Assembly (NCBI GenBank): GCA_038373885.1
Contig: JAWZYV010018255.1
Location: 310,001-374,000, forward strand
Direction of reading: 5' to 3'
From: Cheiracanthium punctorium
Taxonomy: Eukaryota > Arthropoda > Arachnida > Araneae > Cheiracanthiidae
DNA length: 64,000 nucleotides
A program made the translations under genes and the position numbers. This document shows, in pieces, positions 35,690-45,634 of this stretch. Every line of letters starts with the position of its first letter. The stretch's first letter is position 1. The notes beneath the pieces are model-generated. The model did not search any database and was not told where the DNA came from. It worked only from the letters and a program-made list of their open reading frames with translations.

Positions 35690-36545
35690 ATTAGAGGAGG
35701 GTAGTACTAGAGAGCTACACGTGAATAAAGTACGACCTTATGTGCAGAGGGTAAATCACATCGGTGTTGTTTACGAAATGGATGAAGAATTTGGCGTAAT
35801 CCATTACGCGCCTACTGATAAAACAAAGAAAGAGGTAGAGGACATCCGAAAACATTTGGAGAAAACTAGAAATCATAATTTAACTGAAGAGCAAACCCAA
35901 GAGTTATTTGATGTACTGAAGAGATATATGGATATTTTTAGTTCAAAGCCAGGACATGCCAAAGTCGACGGGCATTATGTTAAAGTTACGGAGAACTGCA
36001 CGCCAAAGAGACTCAAACCGTATCGAATACCCATCAGTTTACAAAAAGAAGTTGATCGCCAAATCGAGGAGCTAATTGAAATGGACCTCATTGAACCAAG
36101 CGATAGCGAATGGGCACATCCTGTTGTTTGTGTTGCCAAAAAGGATGGAAGCGTGAGGTTATGTATTGATTTTAGACTATTGAATAGTTTCACGGTGCCT
36201 GATTCATATCCCATGAAAATCGCCAGGGATTTAATATTCAGAGTAGGACAAGCTGCATTTATAACCGTCATAGACTTAACGAAGGGATACTGGCAGATTC
36301 CCATGCATGAAGAATCCAAGCATTTCACCGCCTTCGTAACACATTCGGGGCATTATCAATGGAAAGTCTTACCTTTTGGGATGAAGAACGCTGGAGGGAC
36401 ATTCCAGAAATCAATGGATAAAGCATTATTCGTACATCGTGATTATTGCTGTGCATACATTGACGACGTAGCCATTTTCTCTAACAGTTGGGAAGAACAT
36501 TTAAAGCATATAAGCCAAGTCTTTAAAACATTGAGAGGGAAGTAG
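35469..36545 (+). pseudogene. Integrase C-terminal GPY/F-like module and reverse transcriptase
   Basis: Meaningful sequence begins at about 35560 with KKQFAIGDKVL. WIGPATVIQITRPHSVRVEL and HVNKVRPYV resemble the GPY/F module of Ty3/gypsy integrases. Reverse transcriptase follows: HPVVCVAKKDGSVRLCIDFR, VIDLTKGYWQIPM with a catalytic aspartate, VLPFGMKNAGGTFQ and the YIDD box (36456-36467). RT copies the RNA into DNA. A one-base frame change near 36537 ends the frame at 36543-36545 and moves the sense to the RNase H frame. The part of this frame before 35560 overlaps the core frame and is not real. Confidence 0.92.
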
Positions 36546-36553
36546 GACTTACT

Positions 36554-37276
36554 GTGAATCTTGGAAAATGCGAGTTCGGGAGAACCCAGGTAAAATTTTT
36601 GGGCCATATTGTAGGTTCCGGTCGGCATACACCGGATCCGGAGAAGATTGAACCCGTAACGAGGATATCAAGGCCTACTACCAAGAAAGATCTAAGAAGC
36701 TTAATCGGTCTAGCAAGTTATTATAGGAGTTACATACCACAATTCGCGCAAATAATTTTGCCACTAACAAACCTAACCAAGAAGAAAGTACCGATTACTA
36801 TACCGTGGGGCTCCGCTGAGGACCGAGCGTTTACTCGATTGAAAGAGGAATTGATGAAGATACCTATCTTACACACCCCAGATCTTGACAAGCCGTTTCA
36901 GTTGTACAGTGACGCATCGGCTACAGCTATTGGCGCGTGTCTCGCACAAAAGGACGCCAAGGGAGAGGAAGTCCCTATTACTTTTTCCAGCAAGAAACTA
37001 AACCCCAGCCAAACGAAATGGTCTACGATTGAGAGAGAAGCATATGGAGTTTTAGAAGCACTAAAAAAATTTGATACTTGGATATTTGGCGCGGAAATCC
37101 AGATCGTATCAGATCATAACCCCTTAACATATTTGACAGATGGCCTTCCACACAGTGCCAAATTAACAAGGTGGTCTTTAGCGTTGCAGCGATACAATTT
37201 GAAAATTACTTATCGAAGGGGCGTTCAACATGGAAATGCTGATGCATTATCCAGGCTCAAGTTAGATCCTTCTTAA
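36554..37276 (+). pseudogene. RT thumb/connection and RNase H, C-terminal end of pol
   Basis: The frame starts with NLGKCEFGRTQVKFLGHIV, the usual sequence after the RT palm. SLIGLASYYRSYIPQFA follows, and then RNase H: LYSDASATAIGACL with the first catalytic aspartate, WSTIEREAYGVLEALKKF with the glutamate, and VSDHNPLTYL with another aspartate. It ends at NADALSRLKLDPS and a TAA (37274-37276). In ordinary Ty3/gypsy an integrase would come next; here the pol frame stops and only 232 bp remain before the right LTR. Confidence 0.93.
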
Positions 37277-37508
37277 TAAAGTAGGATCAGGTTTATGTAT
37301 TTTTATATTCAATCGTGTTATTGTAAATTGAATTATTACAGTGTATTATGAGGATATAATTATTTATTTTTCGAACCTGTTTAAAAAAAATATTAATAAA
37401 ACAGTGATCCGGATAATCAGGTACAGTTCCAATAAAAGATCGTAAACAAAGATTTTCTTTCAGCAGCATCGTCACTCCTGTGACGGATGTGCTTTCCCCC
37501 ATGGGAGT
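37277..37508 (+). other. Retrotransposon 3' leader with weak polypurine tract
   Basis: Non-coding AT-rich DNA between the end of pol and the right LTR. A short purine stretch (gggagt, 37503-37508) directly before the LTR may be the plus-strand priming tract. Confidence 0.5.
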
Positions 37509-37840
37509 AGTAAAGTTCCGTCGACATTATCAACGTATTATGTGATGATGAATTAACAAATGCACCAAACTCCATGGTAATAAAACCGAGAAAATTGACT
37601 CGAGCTGAAGTATAAAATATGTACTCGAGAATGAGGGTACGTTACAATAATGAGAGGTGCGAGGATTCTAAAGATTTAATTTAGTTTTATATAAAATTTT
37701 GTTGGGACTGTTTTTGTTTTGGACGCCTGATAAAACTGGCGTTGGAATTGTATGATTTATGTTAGAGTAATAAAGGTTTTTATGTAAGTCCCAAAAATTG
37801 CTTTGCCTTTTGTTGAAAGGAAGCTAAAAAAACCCGTACT
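37509..37840 (+). repeat. Right LTR (332 bp)
   Basis: Same boundaries (AGTA...TACT) as the left LTR, one A shorter in the A-run near the end and with seven base differences. It is followed by cttaggttc. Confidence 0.95.
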
Positions 37841-38150
37841 CTTAGGTTCACATATAACGATATTTAAGTATGTACAACACAGATGACAATATTCAAACGA
37901 ATTAACACTCAAAATATCATATTATACATAACTCCCGAATAGCGGGGTTCTGTTCGTAGTTTTAGCTCGCTCGCTCGAGTTTCAATTCTCTCGTTCGTCC
38001 TTTTTACCTGTTCAGTTCTTGTTCGTGGCGCTGCAAACTCTGACAGAGCTGTTGCCATTCGCGACACATAGTAAATGTTACGAACTTTTAGACTCATGCA
38101 CATGATACTTGTCCTTCAATTTTAATTCATGCTTTCTTTTACAGCAGAAT
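37841..38150. other. Intergenic DNA, no gene seen
   Basis: Contains repeated 'cgctcg/ctcgttcg' words near 37965-38000 but nothing recognisable. The 64-codon minus frame 37909-38103 has no family signature. Confidence 0.45.
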
Positions 38151-38335
38151 TATTCAATCCCTTCGTTAGGCCTCACCATGGCACAGGAAATGGTAGGTGG
38201 GAGAAGTGTGAAGGTCCCGGGTTCGGGTCCCATCGCGCGTCCGTCGACCTAGCCGTTCGAAGTTTTCCGTGGTTTTCTCCAAAAGTTAGCGTAAATACGG
38301 GTTCGTTACTTAAGAGAACGAAAAAAAAAGAACTT
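38151..38335 (+). mobile_element. tRNA-derived SINE, second family
   Basis: A B-box-like ccgggttcgggtcccat near 38217 follows a tRNA-like head (ggcacaggaaatgg). The body has the phrase ttttccgtggttttctcc and the end is a nine-A run (about 38325-38334). The phrase recurs as ttttccatggttttctcc in the element at 47728, which supports a common family. No clear target duplication was found. Confidence 0.65.
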
Positions 38336-38575
38336 TTGTAATGGTGTCAAAAACTTCAAGAATCAGCTAACTAAAGTGGAAATGTCGTTTTAGCTTAAAA
38401 TGTGTAGTCTCCTAAAAAGTGCAACCTTTTGGAAATTATTAAAAGGAATTTTTTTCTTAATGTGATCTTTTGGCCTGCCTTATTTTGAACATTTTTAAAA
38501 ATTTATACTGTTCCTTATCGCTGATAGATCCAGAATTAAAGCGTTGTTACAACCTTTTTGAAACACGCTCCATAT

Positions 38576-38874
38576 CAGCGTTTCCCAACCGGAGGGGCGC
38601 AAGTAAAATAGACAAACTCATGCATGCTTTAAAGCTCTCATGCATGCTTTAAAAAATCCTCTTATTTATTCTTATTTTAACTCCAAAAAATACCCATTTT
38701 TGCTAAAATTTCTATTAAATACTGATAACATTACTTTTTAAAACAGGTGACTAAATACTCATTGTGTTAATTGTTTAAGAATAAAAACAGGTTGTATGTT
38801 GAAGGGGGGGGGCGCCAGCATAAGTTAGCCTTGTTGGGAGGGCAGGGACAACGTTAAAAGGGTGGGAGCCGCTG
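38576..38874. mobile_element. 299-bp hAT-type MITE
   Basis: The left end is cagcgtttcccaaccgg. The right end, reverse-complemented, is cagcggctcccaccc. The flanks are ctccatat (38568-38575) and ctctatat (38875-38882), an 8-bp target duplication with one mismatch. Inside, ctcatgcatgctttaaa is repeated in tandem (about 38618 and 38638). It has no transposase. Confidence 0.82.
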
Positions 38875-40270
38875 CTCTATATGACTATTAGTTAGTATAG
38901 AAGTATTATATTTTAACTCTTCAGATGCTGTACACATGATTGAAAACTTATAAATCATTATTTCTATGCAAATTATTTTGTTTTGCATACAGATTTTGTT
39001 GGAAGGGTAAAACCCAAAGGGACATCTCATCCAGATTAGATGAAAATACTCCAGTTCTTTTCTTTTACTTAATGCCTTTATTGAACGATAGTTTAACTTT
39101 ACACTACCTTATTAATTTAGTGGCTTAGAAACATTTTCGGAAAATTTCCCAGAAAACATTTTTTTTTCAAACTTTTCCAGGAAAACCCACAACTTTAATA
39201 TCTTAGTGTCTCGCAGTAATGTCTTTAGTAATGTCTTTTAGATAAAGTACAAGAAGTTACTTTATAGAAACGTACAAGAAGTCTTTTAGATAAAGTACAA
39301 GAAGTTACAAACACGGCATTAAATAATTGCTTTTGTCATCGTCCCCTTAGCTTGTAGTCTGAGACTTATTTTGTTTGCACTCAAAAAAAGTCTACATACT
39401 CAAATTTTCACATAGCTAAAAATTGTTTTAAAATTTAATTCATTACTTTGTTCCATGACTCAGTTACTTCGTTCAATATATATTCCAAAAAAATAAAATA
39501 TCGATATTTTGAGTTTTTAATAATGTGAGATGTATGTAAATGTTTACCAAGGTAGTATGATAGTTGCTTTCTAAGGAAATAAAGTTCCATAAACTCGATA
39601 TTATTATTATTTTATTATCTGTTTTACTTTATTTTTTAGCGTCTTTTTATTTCGCCTGTTTTTTTACTTATATATTTCATCATATTAATGCATTTTGTAT
39701 GTATCTTTGTGACGCATTAGTTTATGTGATAGATGTCCTAGCCACATGATAAAATGAATACCAGAACCTGCATCTGTTCACTGTTTAATATTACGAAGGA
39801 ATACATTCAATTATGTTGAAAATACAGACAGCTTGTTTCGTAATCTTGTATTACACTGTGGAATCTCTCTCTGCTGCTATTCCAAATATTTTACATTTAC
39901 TTGGTTCTACAGAACTTGAGAACTCCCCGTGAAGTTAAATTTATGAGTTTCCTAACGAAAGAAGTACAAAGTAAAATATTCCTTATAAATGGATTGTTAC
40001 AGAACAGACCTCGAAAAAGACTTTAAAAGTTTAATGGATAAGCCTTCAAAAATTAGTTATAGCACTGCAACAAAGAGAACGGAATTCCAACAGTTCTTAC
40101 CCAACTATGGAAAATTAACTCTGAAATTTAGCTAATGAAATTTTTCAAGAGGATGTATCACATTCACAACCAAAATAATAGTTCTATAACAGTACAGAGC
40201 ACGTGTTAAAATGACCTTTTGACAAAAATAAAACGTAAATGTGAAGTCCGTGTAATAACTTCAATTCACC
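38875..40270. other. AT-rich DNA upstream of the receptor gene
   Basis: No gene was found. The hydrophobic 61-codon frame at 39564-39749 could be mistaken for a membrane fragment but has no receptor signature. No clear TATA box or initiator for the receptor gene was recognised. Confidence 0.5.
39230..39309 (+). repeat. Short direct repeat, two copies
   Basis: The string cttttagataaagtacaag (followed by aagttac) occurs at about 39235 and 39285, 50 bp apart, with a related 'agaaacgtacaagaagt' between. Confidence 0.8.
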
Positions 40271-41383
40271 ATGAGGATTAACGACCGATTTCTATGGTTG
40301 ATTGTAGCTGCGTTAGGGATCAACATCGCACAAGTTAACCGTTCAGTGTTCCTGAAATGCTTGTCAGTGATCATTGTATGCGTGTTTTTTATTGCTTCCT
40401 TCCACAACGTTGTTGGAATTATTTTTGTTTTCGGGCGAAAGGGTGTTTTGTCAGATAGCTTCTTCATCGTGTATTTGCTCAGCTACCAGATAATATGGTG
40501 CCTGTTTTTCAGCAAAAGAAAGGCAATATCTGATTCAGTACTGCAACTGCGCAAATTTCATAAGAAATACTTATCATTTCAGAAAAACAAGCTCGCAGTA
40601 AATATTTGTGCAGTTCTCGTGATTGGTTTTCAGTTCGTATCCTGCATTTTAGTAATTTTGGAACCGATTGATGAAAATGAAGATTTCTCCGACGTAACTT
40701 TTGGTCGTAAAGTGGAAGATGTGAAAATTAAACGAATTTTATATTTCTACGTATTTGGATCGTTTTATGTGTACTTTAGCGTTGTTGCTTTGCTATCGTT
40801 TGCGTCAAGTGTGCTCTGGTATAGGTGGTCTGAAGTGCTAAGTGCTTTCAACGAGCACTTGCAACTTAGCTCGTTTAGGAAGAAGTCGAATATTCTTAAA
40901 TTCGACGACTATTTTGACATTTTAAACGTAATCCGTAAACTAGACGCCTCTGTTAAAAGCATCTCATTCTTTATCATCGCTTTAACTGTACAAGACATCT
41001 TCATTATATTGTTTGAAATTCTTTCACCCAACAGCAAGCGCGGTCCTGACGTGAAGATTATGTTTTTGGTGGAAAAAGTGTTGAACGTGGCCTCTACAGC
41101 ATTCTTGATGGTGGTGTATATTGTCTGCTGTTCGAAGATTCCTGAAAGACAAAACGAAATTAAATCTTCTGCCCGTGACATCATCAGAAAATGTGGAGTG
41201 AGCTGTTTGGTATCCCGCAGAAAACTTTTCTATTTAGAAAGAATTGAAAAAGAAGACCTTCTGTACGTTTCTGCATGCGACATCTTCTACATATCAAAGG
41301 GCGTTGCTCTTTCTGTAGTTGGAATAATATTGTCTTACAATTTGCTCATTGTTAACTACATATTATCAAACGATAAAGAATGA
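40271..41383 (+). CDS. Gustatory-receptor-type seven-helix protein, single exon
   Basis: The 370-residue frame has seven hydrophobic segments at about residues 26-54, 61-80, 108-130, 155-183, 229-251, 264-287 and 343-365, with long charged loops between the fourth and fifth and between the sixth and seventh. The last helix contains SYNLLIVNYI, which I read as a degenerate form of the TYxxxxxQF motif of arthropod gustatory receptors. This family forms ligand-gated cation channels in chemosensory neurons, usually with the N-terminus inside the cell. The ATG has a good context (caccATGA) and no upstream in-frame extension is convincing. There is no intron, stop or frameshift over 1.1 kb, while the surrounding DNA is full of decayed elements, so the frame is probably under selection or recent. 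Ligand unknown; no tandem relative in the window. Another multi-pass receptor family is the main alternative. Confidence 0.78.
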   Translation: MRINDRFLWLIVAALGINIAQVNRSVFLKCLSVIIVCVFFIASFHNVVGIIFVFGRKGVLSDSFFIVYLLSYQIIWCLFFSKRKAISDSVLQLRKFHKKYLSFQKNKLAVNICAVLVIGFQFVSCILVILEPIDENEDFSDVTFGRKVEDVKIKRILYFYVFGSFYVYFSVVALLSFASSVLWYRWSEVLSAFNEHLQLSSFRKKSNILKFDDYFDILNVIRKLDASVKSISFFIIALTVQDIFIILFEILSPNSKRGPDVKIMFLVEKVLNVASTAFLMVVYIVCCSKIPERQNEIKSSARDIIRKCGVSCLVSRRKLFYLERIEKEDLLYVSACDIFYISKGVALSVVGIILSYNLLIVNYILSNDKE

Positions 41384-42326
41384 ACTTAGATGCATTTTTT
41401 CAGAATGAAATTTCAGAAAAATTTCTTAAACTTCCTGGACAGCTGCCATCTGGTGGAAATCGCCACTATCTTAGCTTCATGTTATCTTATATCGATAAGT
41501 TAGAATAAGAAGTAGCGTTTGTTAAAGAGGCACATCTTAGCAAAATTTTTGCTTTTTTACTTTCTTTTTTTAAATATTTAAAAATTTGTATAATCGCATC
41601 TGTAAAATACAAAAATTATTTTGTGAAATTTGATGTATTGCTAAACGGGAAAATGTACTGAGTTATAGATACCGTATATCTCTGCGTACAAGACGAACTT
41701 TAATCTTCAAAAAGCAACTTCATTTTTTTGTGTGCGTGTTATACACCGAATATAAAATATAAAAGAAATTACTAAATTCACTGATCTGTGTTATACGTCA
41801 CAGAGTGTTACATGCCTGGATAAACGCTATATTTGAAATATCTTTCTTTAACATTTAAAAATAATTTGCCATTTAAAAAATAGTCTATGTATTTCCGCCC
41901 TGTTGTCAACGTGGGACGCCAGAATTTTAGAATGAAATACATTTCTCAGCTCAGAAATCACGCCACAATTTGTTTAGGAAAATATTGCAAAACACTGTAC
42001 AGTGGGATGTTGACTCACGCGACTCTTCGCGTAAGTGAAAATTTCGTGTTTTGAGACAGGAAACTTATACGACTTTCTGAAGTACATACACAGTTATTTT
42101 AGACACTATTAACACTCCTCAGGCTGTTTTAAACCATTCCTTAACTATATGCAGACGAACCTGGTTAAGACTGTGGCTAAGCCCAAGCAGCAAGAAATCC
42201 CCGGTCGCATCTCGGCCAACTGTCTTCCCGCGACCCCTATTTCACCCGCCCGACCTCGGCGCGGGACCTTAGTTGTAGGTCGGGGATATCAGGTTGGGAA
42301 ACGGTCCCTGGACTGTTCCCTCCGGA
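41384..42326. other. Intergenic DNA after the receptor gene
   Basis: No close AATAAA follows the receptor stop and no gene was recognised. GC content rises after about 42150. Confidence 0.5.
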
Positions 42327-42468
42327 GCGATTTTGCGCGTCTCAGGACGATTCCCCGAGCGATTCTGCATGTCTCGGACGATATCCCGAGGATTCCCCGA
42401 GAGATTCTGCATGTCTCGGACGATATCCCAAGGATTCTACGCGTCTCCGGAAGATTTCCCTACAATTT
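42327..42468 (+). repeat. GC-rich degenerate tandem repeat
   Basis: Units contain 'gattctgcatgtctcggacgatatccc' or close forms (gattttgcgcgtctcaggacgattcccc, gattctacgcgtctccggaagatttccc), starting near 42329, 42361, 42403 and 42432. The 121- and 81-codon frames at 42149-42514 and 42294-42539 run through this array and are probably by-products. Confidence 0.85.
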
Positions 42469-43231
42469 GTTCGCATACTGCGATTCTACCAATATACACA
42501 GTAATCCAAAATAAGAAACACAGTAATGGCGGCAAGTGATGCTACACAAGAACATAACGTAACTTTCGATAACTTTTATCGAGCCGATTAAAGTTAAATA
42601 CTTTATTTAAAGATCAAGTTTAATCCGTGGCCAATAATATGAAAACTAATACAACAACGAACATAAATTTAAAAATATTTACTTACCAGGATTAACTTTG
42701 ACTAGCTTGACGAGCCAACAAAAGAAGAAAAACGAACGGGAACGGGGACTCGACTACGTCACAGAATGACGAAGCAGTCCTGGGGAAAAGCTAAACAATA
42801 GAACTGGCGGGTAAACTCTCAGCGCCATCTGCAAATAGTCCTGCAATAGTTTTCCATGGACCTTGGTAGGACGTGCGGAATGGACGACAGACCGAGAACT
42901 TCTCGTGGGAGGTCGTATGGGTCATCTCCAAAGCGGTATTACAGGAAGCGTCTTCACTCCAATGGAGAAAAAATCGCGGCGATAGCTAGCGCCATCTATC
43001 GAGATGGAACCAAACTAATTGCGCCGGGTACCTTCTCGCGCACGCGCACTAGTCGAAGAACCTTGTTTGTGGAACCGATGGCATCACATTGAAGTGAAGC
43101 ACATGGTAGTCGCCGATTGATTAATTTCCCGGGATTTCTGTGAATTCTCTGTCAAGGATTTCTTGATCAGATTTAATTGCTCCAATTACAACTTTGGTTA
43201 TATAGAATTGCTTTATGAAGTAACCAGAATA
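42469..43231 (+). promoter_or_regulatory. GC/CpG-richer DNA upstream of the THAP exon
   Basis: Compared with the window average this stretch has many CpG dinucleotides, for example at 42690-42760 and 43000-43070, and two 'agcgccatct' words (near 42820 and 42988). No TATA box was noticed. Its position directly before the THAP start codon suggests a promoter and 5' leader, by inference only. The 78-codon frame at 42856-43092 is not recognisable. Confidence 0.35.
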
Positions 43232-43320
43232 ATGCCGTTTACTTGCGCATTCCCAACGTGTTGCAATAATTGGAAAAGCCGAGGGAAAAAATTCCACAGA
43301 TTTCCCAAAGACGAAGAAAG
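43232..43320 (+). CDS. THAP-domain zinc-finger gene, first coding exon
   Basis: An ATG opens 29 codons plus two bases, ending AG before the splice donor gtaagt (43321-43326). The protein begins MPFTCAFPTCCNNW and continues KKFHRFPKDEE. This is the start of a THAP domain: methionine-proline, C-x4-C (C5, C10), then the FHxFPKD motif. THAP domains are C2CH zinc fingers that bind DNA in nuclear factors and in P-element-type transposases. The exon is too short to stand out as an open frame. It continues in frame into 45596-45628. The rest of the domain, including the C and H of the second zinc pair, was not found with confidence. It could be a host gene or a domesticated or dead transposase gene. 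Confidence 0.75.
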
Positions 43321-44699
43321 GTAAGTTAATTTTATTAATTTAATTTTCAAAATTATTACTTTTTGTTTATTTATAGTCCTTGTTTAACATGCCTTTGTAA
43401 CAACTTTTATTTCGGAATCTATACTGCTTTTCTATTCATCACATGTGACACTTATTACTTTTCACTTTGATGTGTAGAAAAAAAACAACTTTTATGGTAC
43501 TCTGTTGAACATTACTCGCTTAATTTGAGACATGCTAGAAATTAAAATGATTTATCTACTGCTAATTTTTTTTATATAATTTTGAAATTTAAAAAAATCT
43601 AATTATGCCCAGTTGATCATTTTGCTGTAGTTAACATACAAAAACATCATTTAATTTTCACTAATTATATCCTCATCATTGAATTTTATTCTGTTGCACT
43701 TTACTGTGTGTTTTAAATTCAAAAATCATTTAAAATTTAATTATGATCTATCAATTGACTTTTATTCACAAGTGGTATGTGTCATATTTTCAACAATTTC
43801 ATAATTGTATGATTCCACAATATTTTGAAATTTATGTCATGTTCAGATTAAATTTTACTCACCAAAAGTACGCTTAAAATTTAGCTTGGTGAACAGTTTG
43901 TCTTTATATCTATGTAAGACAAACTGTCATGTACATATAAAATCTGTTTAGAAAAATTCCATTACAAAAAACATTCACCTAACTCAATATTTTGTTTAGT
44001 TATGATCAATTATTGTGTGGCATAGTGCTCTCAATACTGTGGAATTATCCTGTTGCTTTTACTGTGAGTTGTAAAGAAATATATAAATACATTTAATTCT
44101 GTCATCAACATCCATACCCAGTAGCAGAATTTTCTTTATCAATCTGCAGCACCAGGATCAGAAGCGAAAATTTATCTATGATCTTAATGATCCCTGAATA
44201 ACCTACAATCATGAAAAATTGTATCGCATTGTGAGAATATATTTGGATGTAACAAATACAGGGAAATCTTAATGAGTGCAATATATTTCAAGGCTTCATT
44301 AACCGCTCTAATCATTGGATTTCTAATTCTGTAGACAGATCTACATGCAAAAAAAATTCTCTAATTGAGTTGATACAATATAGTACTTACAAAGGGAAAT
44401 AGACTCATATACAGGGCAGTGCAAAAACAAACACAGATAATGTTTTAAAATAATTTAAATCAACTTAAAATCATTCTTATTGAAAAGAAGGTAAGGAGGT
44501 TAAGTTATTTAAAATTTTGCTAACTACTTTTGATGTTATATAAAATTTAAAATTAATATTTGCTGAAACATGTTTGAAGTGCTGAAAATAGGACATTCCA
44601 TATTTCTCAACAGTTGGTGATTTCTAAAAAATTCTCTTATGTTTATAGCAACTTTGAGGGTCAAGCATTATAAAAACTCGCATGTCATAAAGTACCAAC

Positions 44700-44775
44700 T
44701 AGAGATGGGCGGTTCGACTCATTTTACTGATTTGAATCTCAACTCACTCGCTACTTCGATGATTCGAATCTTGAA
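44700..44775 (+). mobile_element. hAT-like element terminus, partial
   Basis: The text tagagatgggcggttcgact is a common hAT-type terminus in arthropods, followed by alternating 'gactcattt / gattcgaatc' words. The 8 bp before it are gtaccaac. I did not find a second terminus or a repeat of those 8 bases, so the element is truncated or the call is wrong. Confidence 0.35.
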
Positions 44776-44912
44776 TCAATAAAACAACTAAAGAAATTTT
44801 CCCTCTCTCTGCGCCGAAAGCTGTACTATTTAAACATCCTTCACCCATTCATCGGGTTTCTTCTCCGCTGAGTTCTCGGGCAGCTAGCATCTCTCTCTCC
44901 TTGCTTGGTCGT

Positions 44913-45426
44913 GCTAGTGTTTAAACTGCCCAAAATGAAAATACAGGGGAGCTTCTTATGACCCCCTGGGCCTGCAAGATTAAAAGGTTAAGTTTGGTGT
45001 CAAAGTATTCGAAATTTTATGTATTGATGGGGGTGTAGAGTCTAGAGGGGGTCGAGAATCAATAAAAACGCGCTCCGATGGATAGTTTCCAAGATATACG
45101 TTAATTAATTATGGTAATTAGACTAATTAACCATGATTGAGGCTTAAAAGGACTGCAAACATGTAGAAATTGGCTCTGGGATGGTTTCCAGGCTTTGGAG
45201 ATGCCGCCGGAGGAGGCTAGTGTTTTAAATGCCCAAATTGAAAATATAGGGGAGCTTCGTATGCCCCCCTGGGCCTGTAAGATTAAAAGGTAAGTTTGGT
45301 GTCAAAGCATTCGAAATTTTAAGTATCGATGGGGGTTGGGGGGGGGTCGAGAATCAATAAAAATGCGCTCCGGTGGATAGTTTCCGAGATATACGTTAAT
45401 TAATTGTGGTAATTAGACTAATAAGC
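44913..45426 (+). repeat. Direct repeat pair in intron 1, about 210 bp each
   Basis: Units at 44913-45127 and 45216-45426 share gctagtgttt, 'ataggggagcttc', 'gcctg.aagattaaaagg', 'gggtcgagaatcaataaaaa' and 'gatatacgttaattaatt', with G-run length differences. Identity looks near 90%. The unit might be part of a dispersed element. Confidence 0.85.
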
Positions 45427-45595
45427 TGATAAGGTTTAAACTGCTTTTTACTCCTTATTTGTTCCACTGTACATTTTTCTGTCTTCAGAATCATTTAAAA
45501 ATTATTTTGTATTAACTGAGTAATAATTTTTTCATTAATTCTAATCATGTCATATTACTTTTATTTATTTGATTTCAAAACTTTGTTAATTGCAG

Positions 45596-45628
45596 ATGCA
45601 AACAATGGATGAGGATTGTGAATTTGGT
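45596..45628 (+). CDS. THAP-domain gene, second coding exon (micro-exon)
   Basis: A 33-bp exon between an acceptor (ttgttaattgcag) and a donor gtgagt (45629-45634). Joined in phase to exon 1 it adds CKQWMRIVNL directly after the split arginine codon. The conserved THAP tryptophan falls in the right place after FHxFPKDxxR. The fit of phase, splice sites and conserved residue across a 2.3-kb intron is the main support for both exons. It ends again in phase 2, so a third exon is expected. An alternative donor two bases earlier (gtgtga) is possible. Confidence 0.68.
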
Positions 45629-45634
45629 GTGAGT

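Larger units (their letters stand above)
32397..37840 (+). mobile_element. Ty3/gypsy-type LTR retrotransposon with integrase before RT
   Basis: A complete but inactive 5444-bp element: LTR, primer-binding site, gag, zinc knuckle, protease, integrase, reverse transcriptase, RNase H, LTR. Integrase upstream of RT is the order of Ty1/copia. The integrase with a GPY/F-like module and the RT/RNase H text are nevertheless of Ty3/gypsy type, which matches the Gmr1 lineage. The two LTRs differ by 7 substitutions and 1 indel in 333 bp (about 2%). At least two stops and three frameshifts, plus a changed protease active site, show it is dead. The flanks cttgg and cttag could be a 5-bp target duplication with one change. 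No env gene is present. Confidence 0.93.
43321..45595 (+). other. THAP intron 1
   Basis: The donor gtaagt directly follows exon 1, and a pyrimidine-rich tract with acceptor ttgcag ends at 45595. The intron is AT-rich and holds a hAT-like terminus and a 300-bp-spaced repeat pair, both listed separately. No other coding sequence was seen. Confidence 0.6.

Noticed and set aside
42149..42539. 121- and 81-codon frames with repeated peptide units
   Set aside because: The repeats are explained by the DNA-level tandem array at 42327-42468 and run in two frames with similar peptides; no coding signature.
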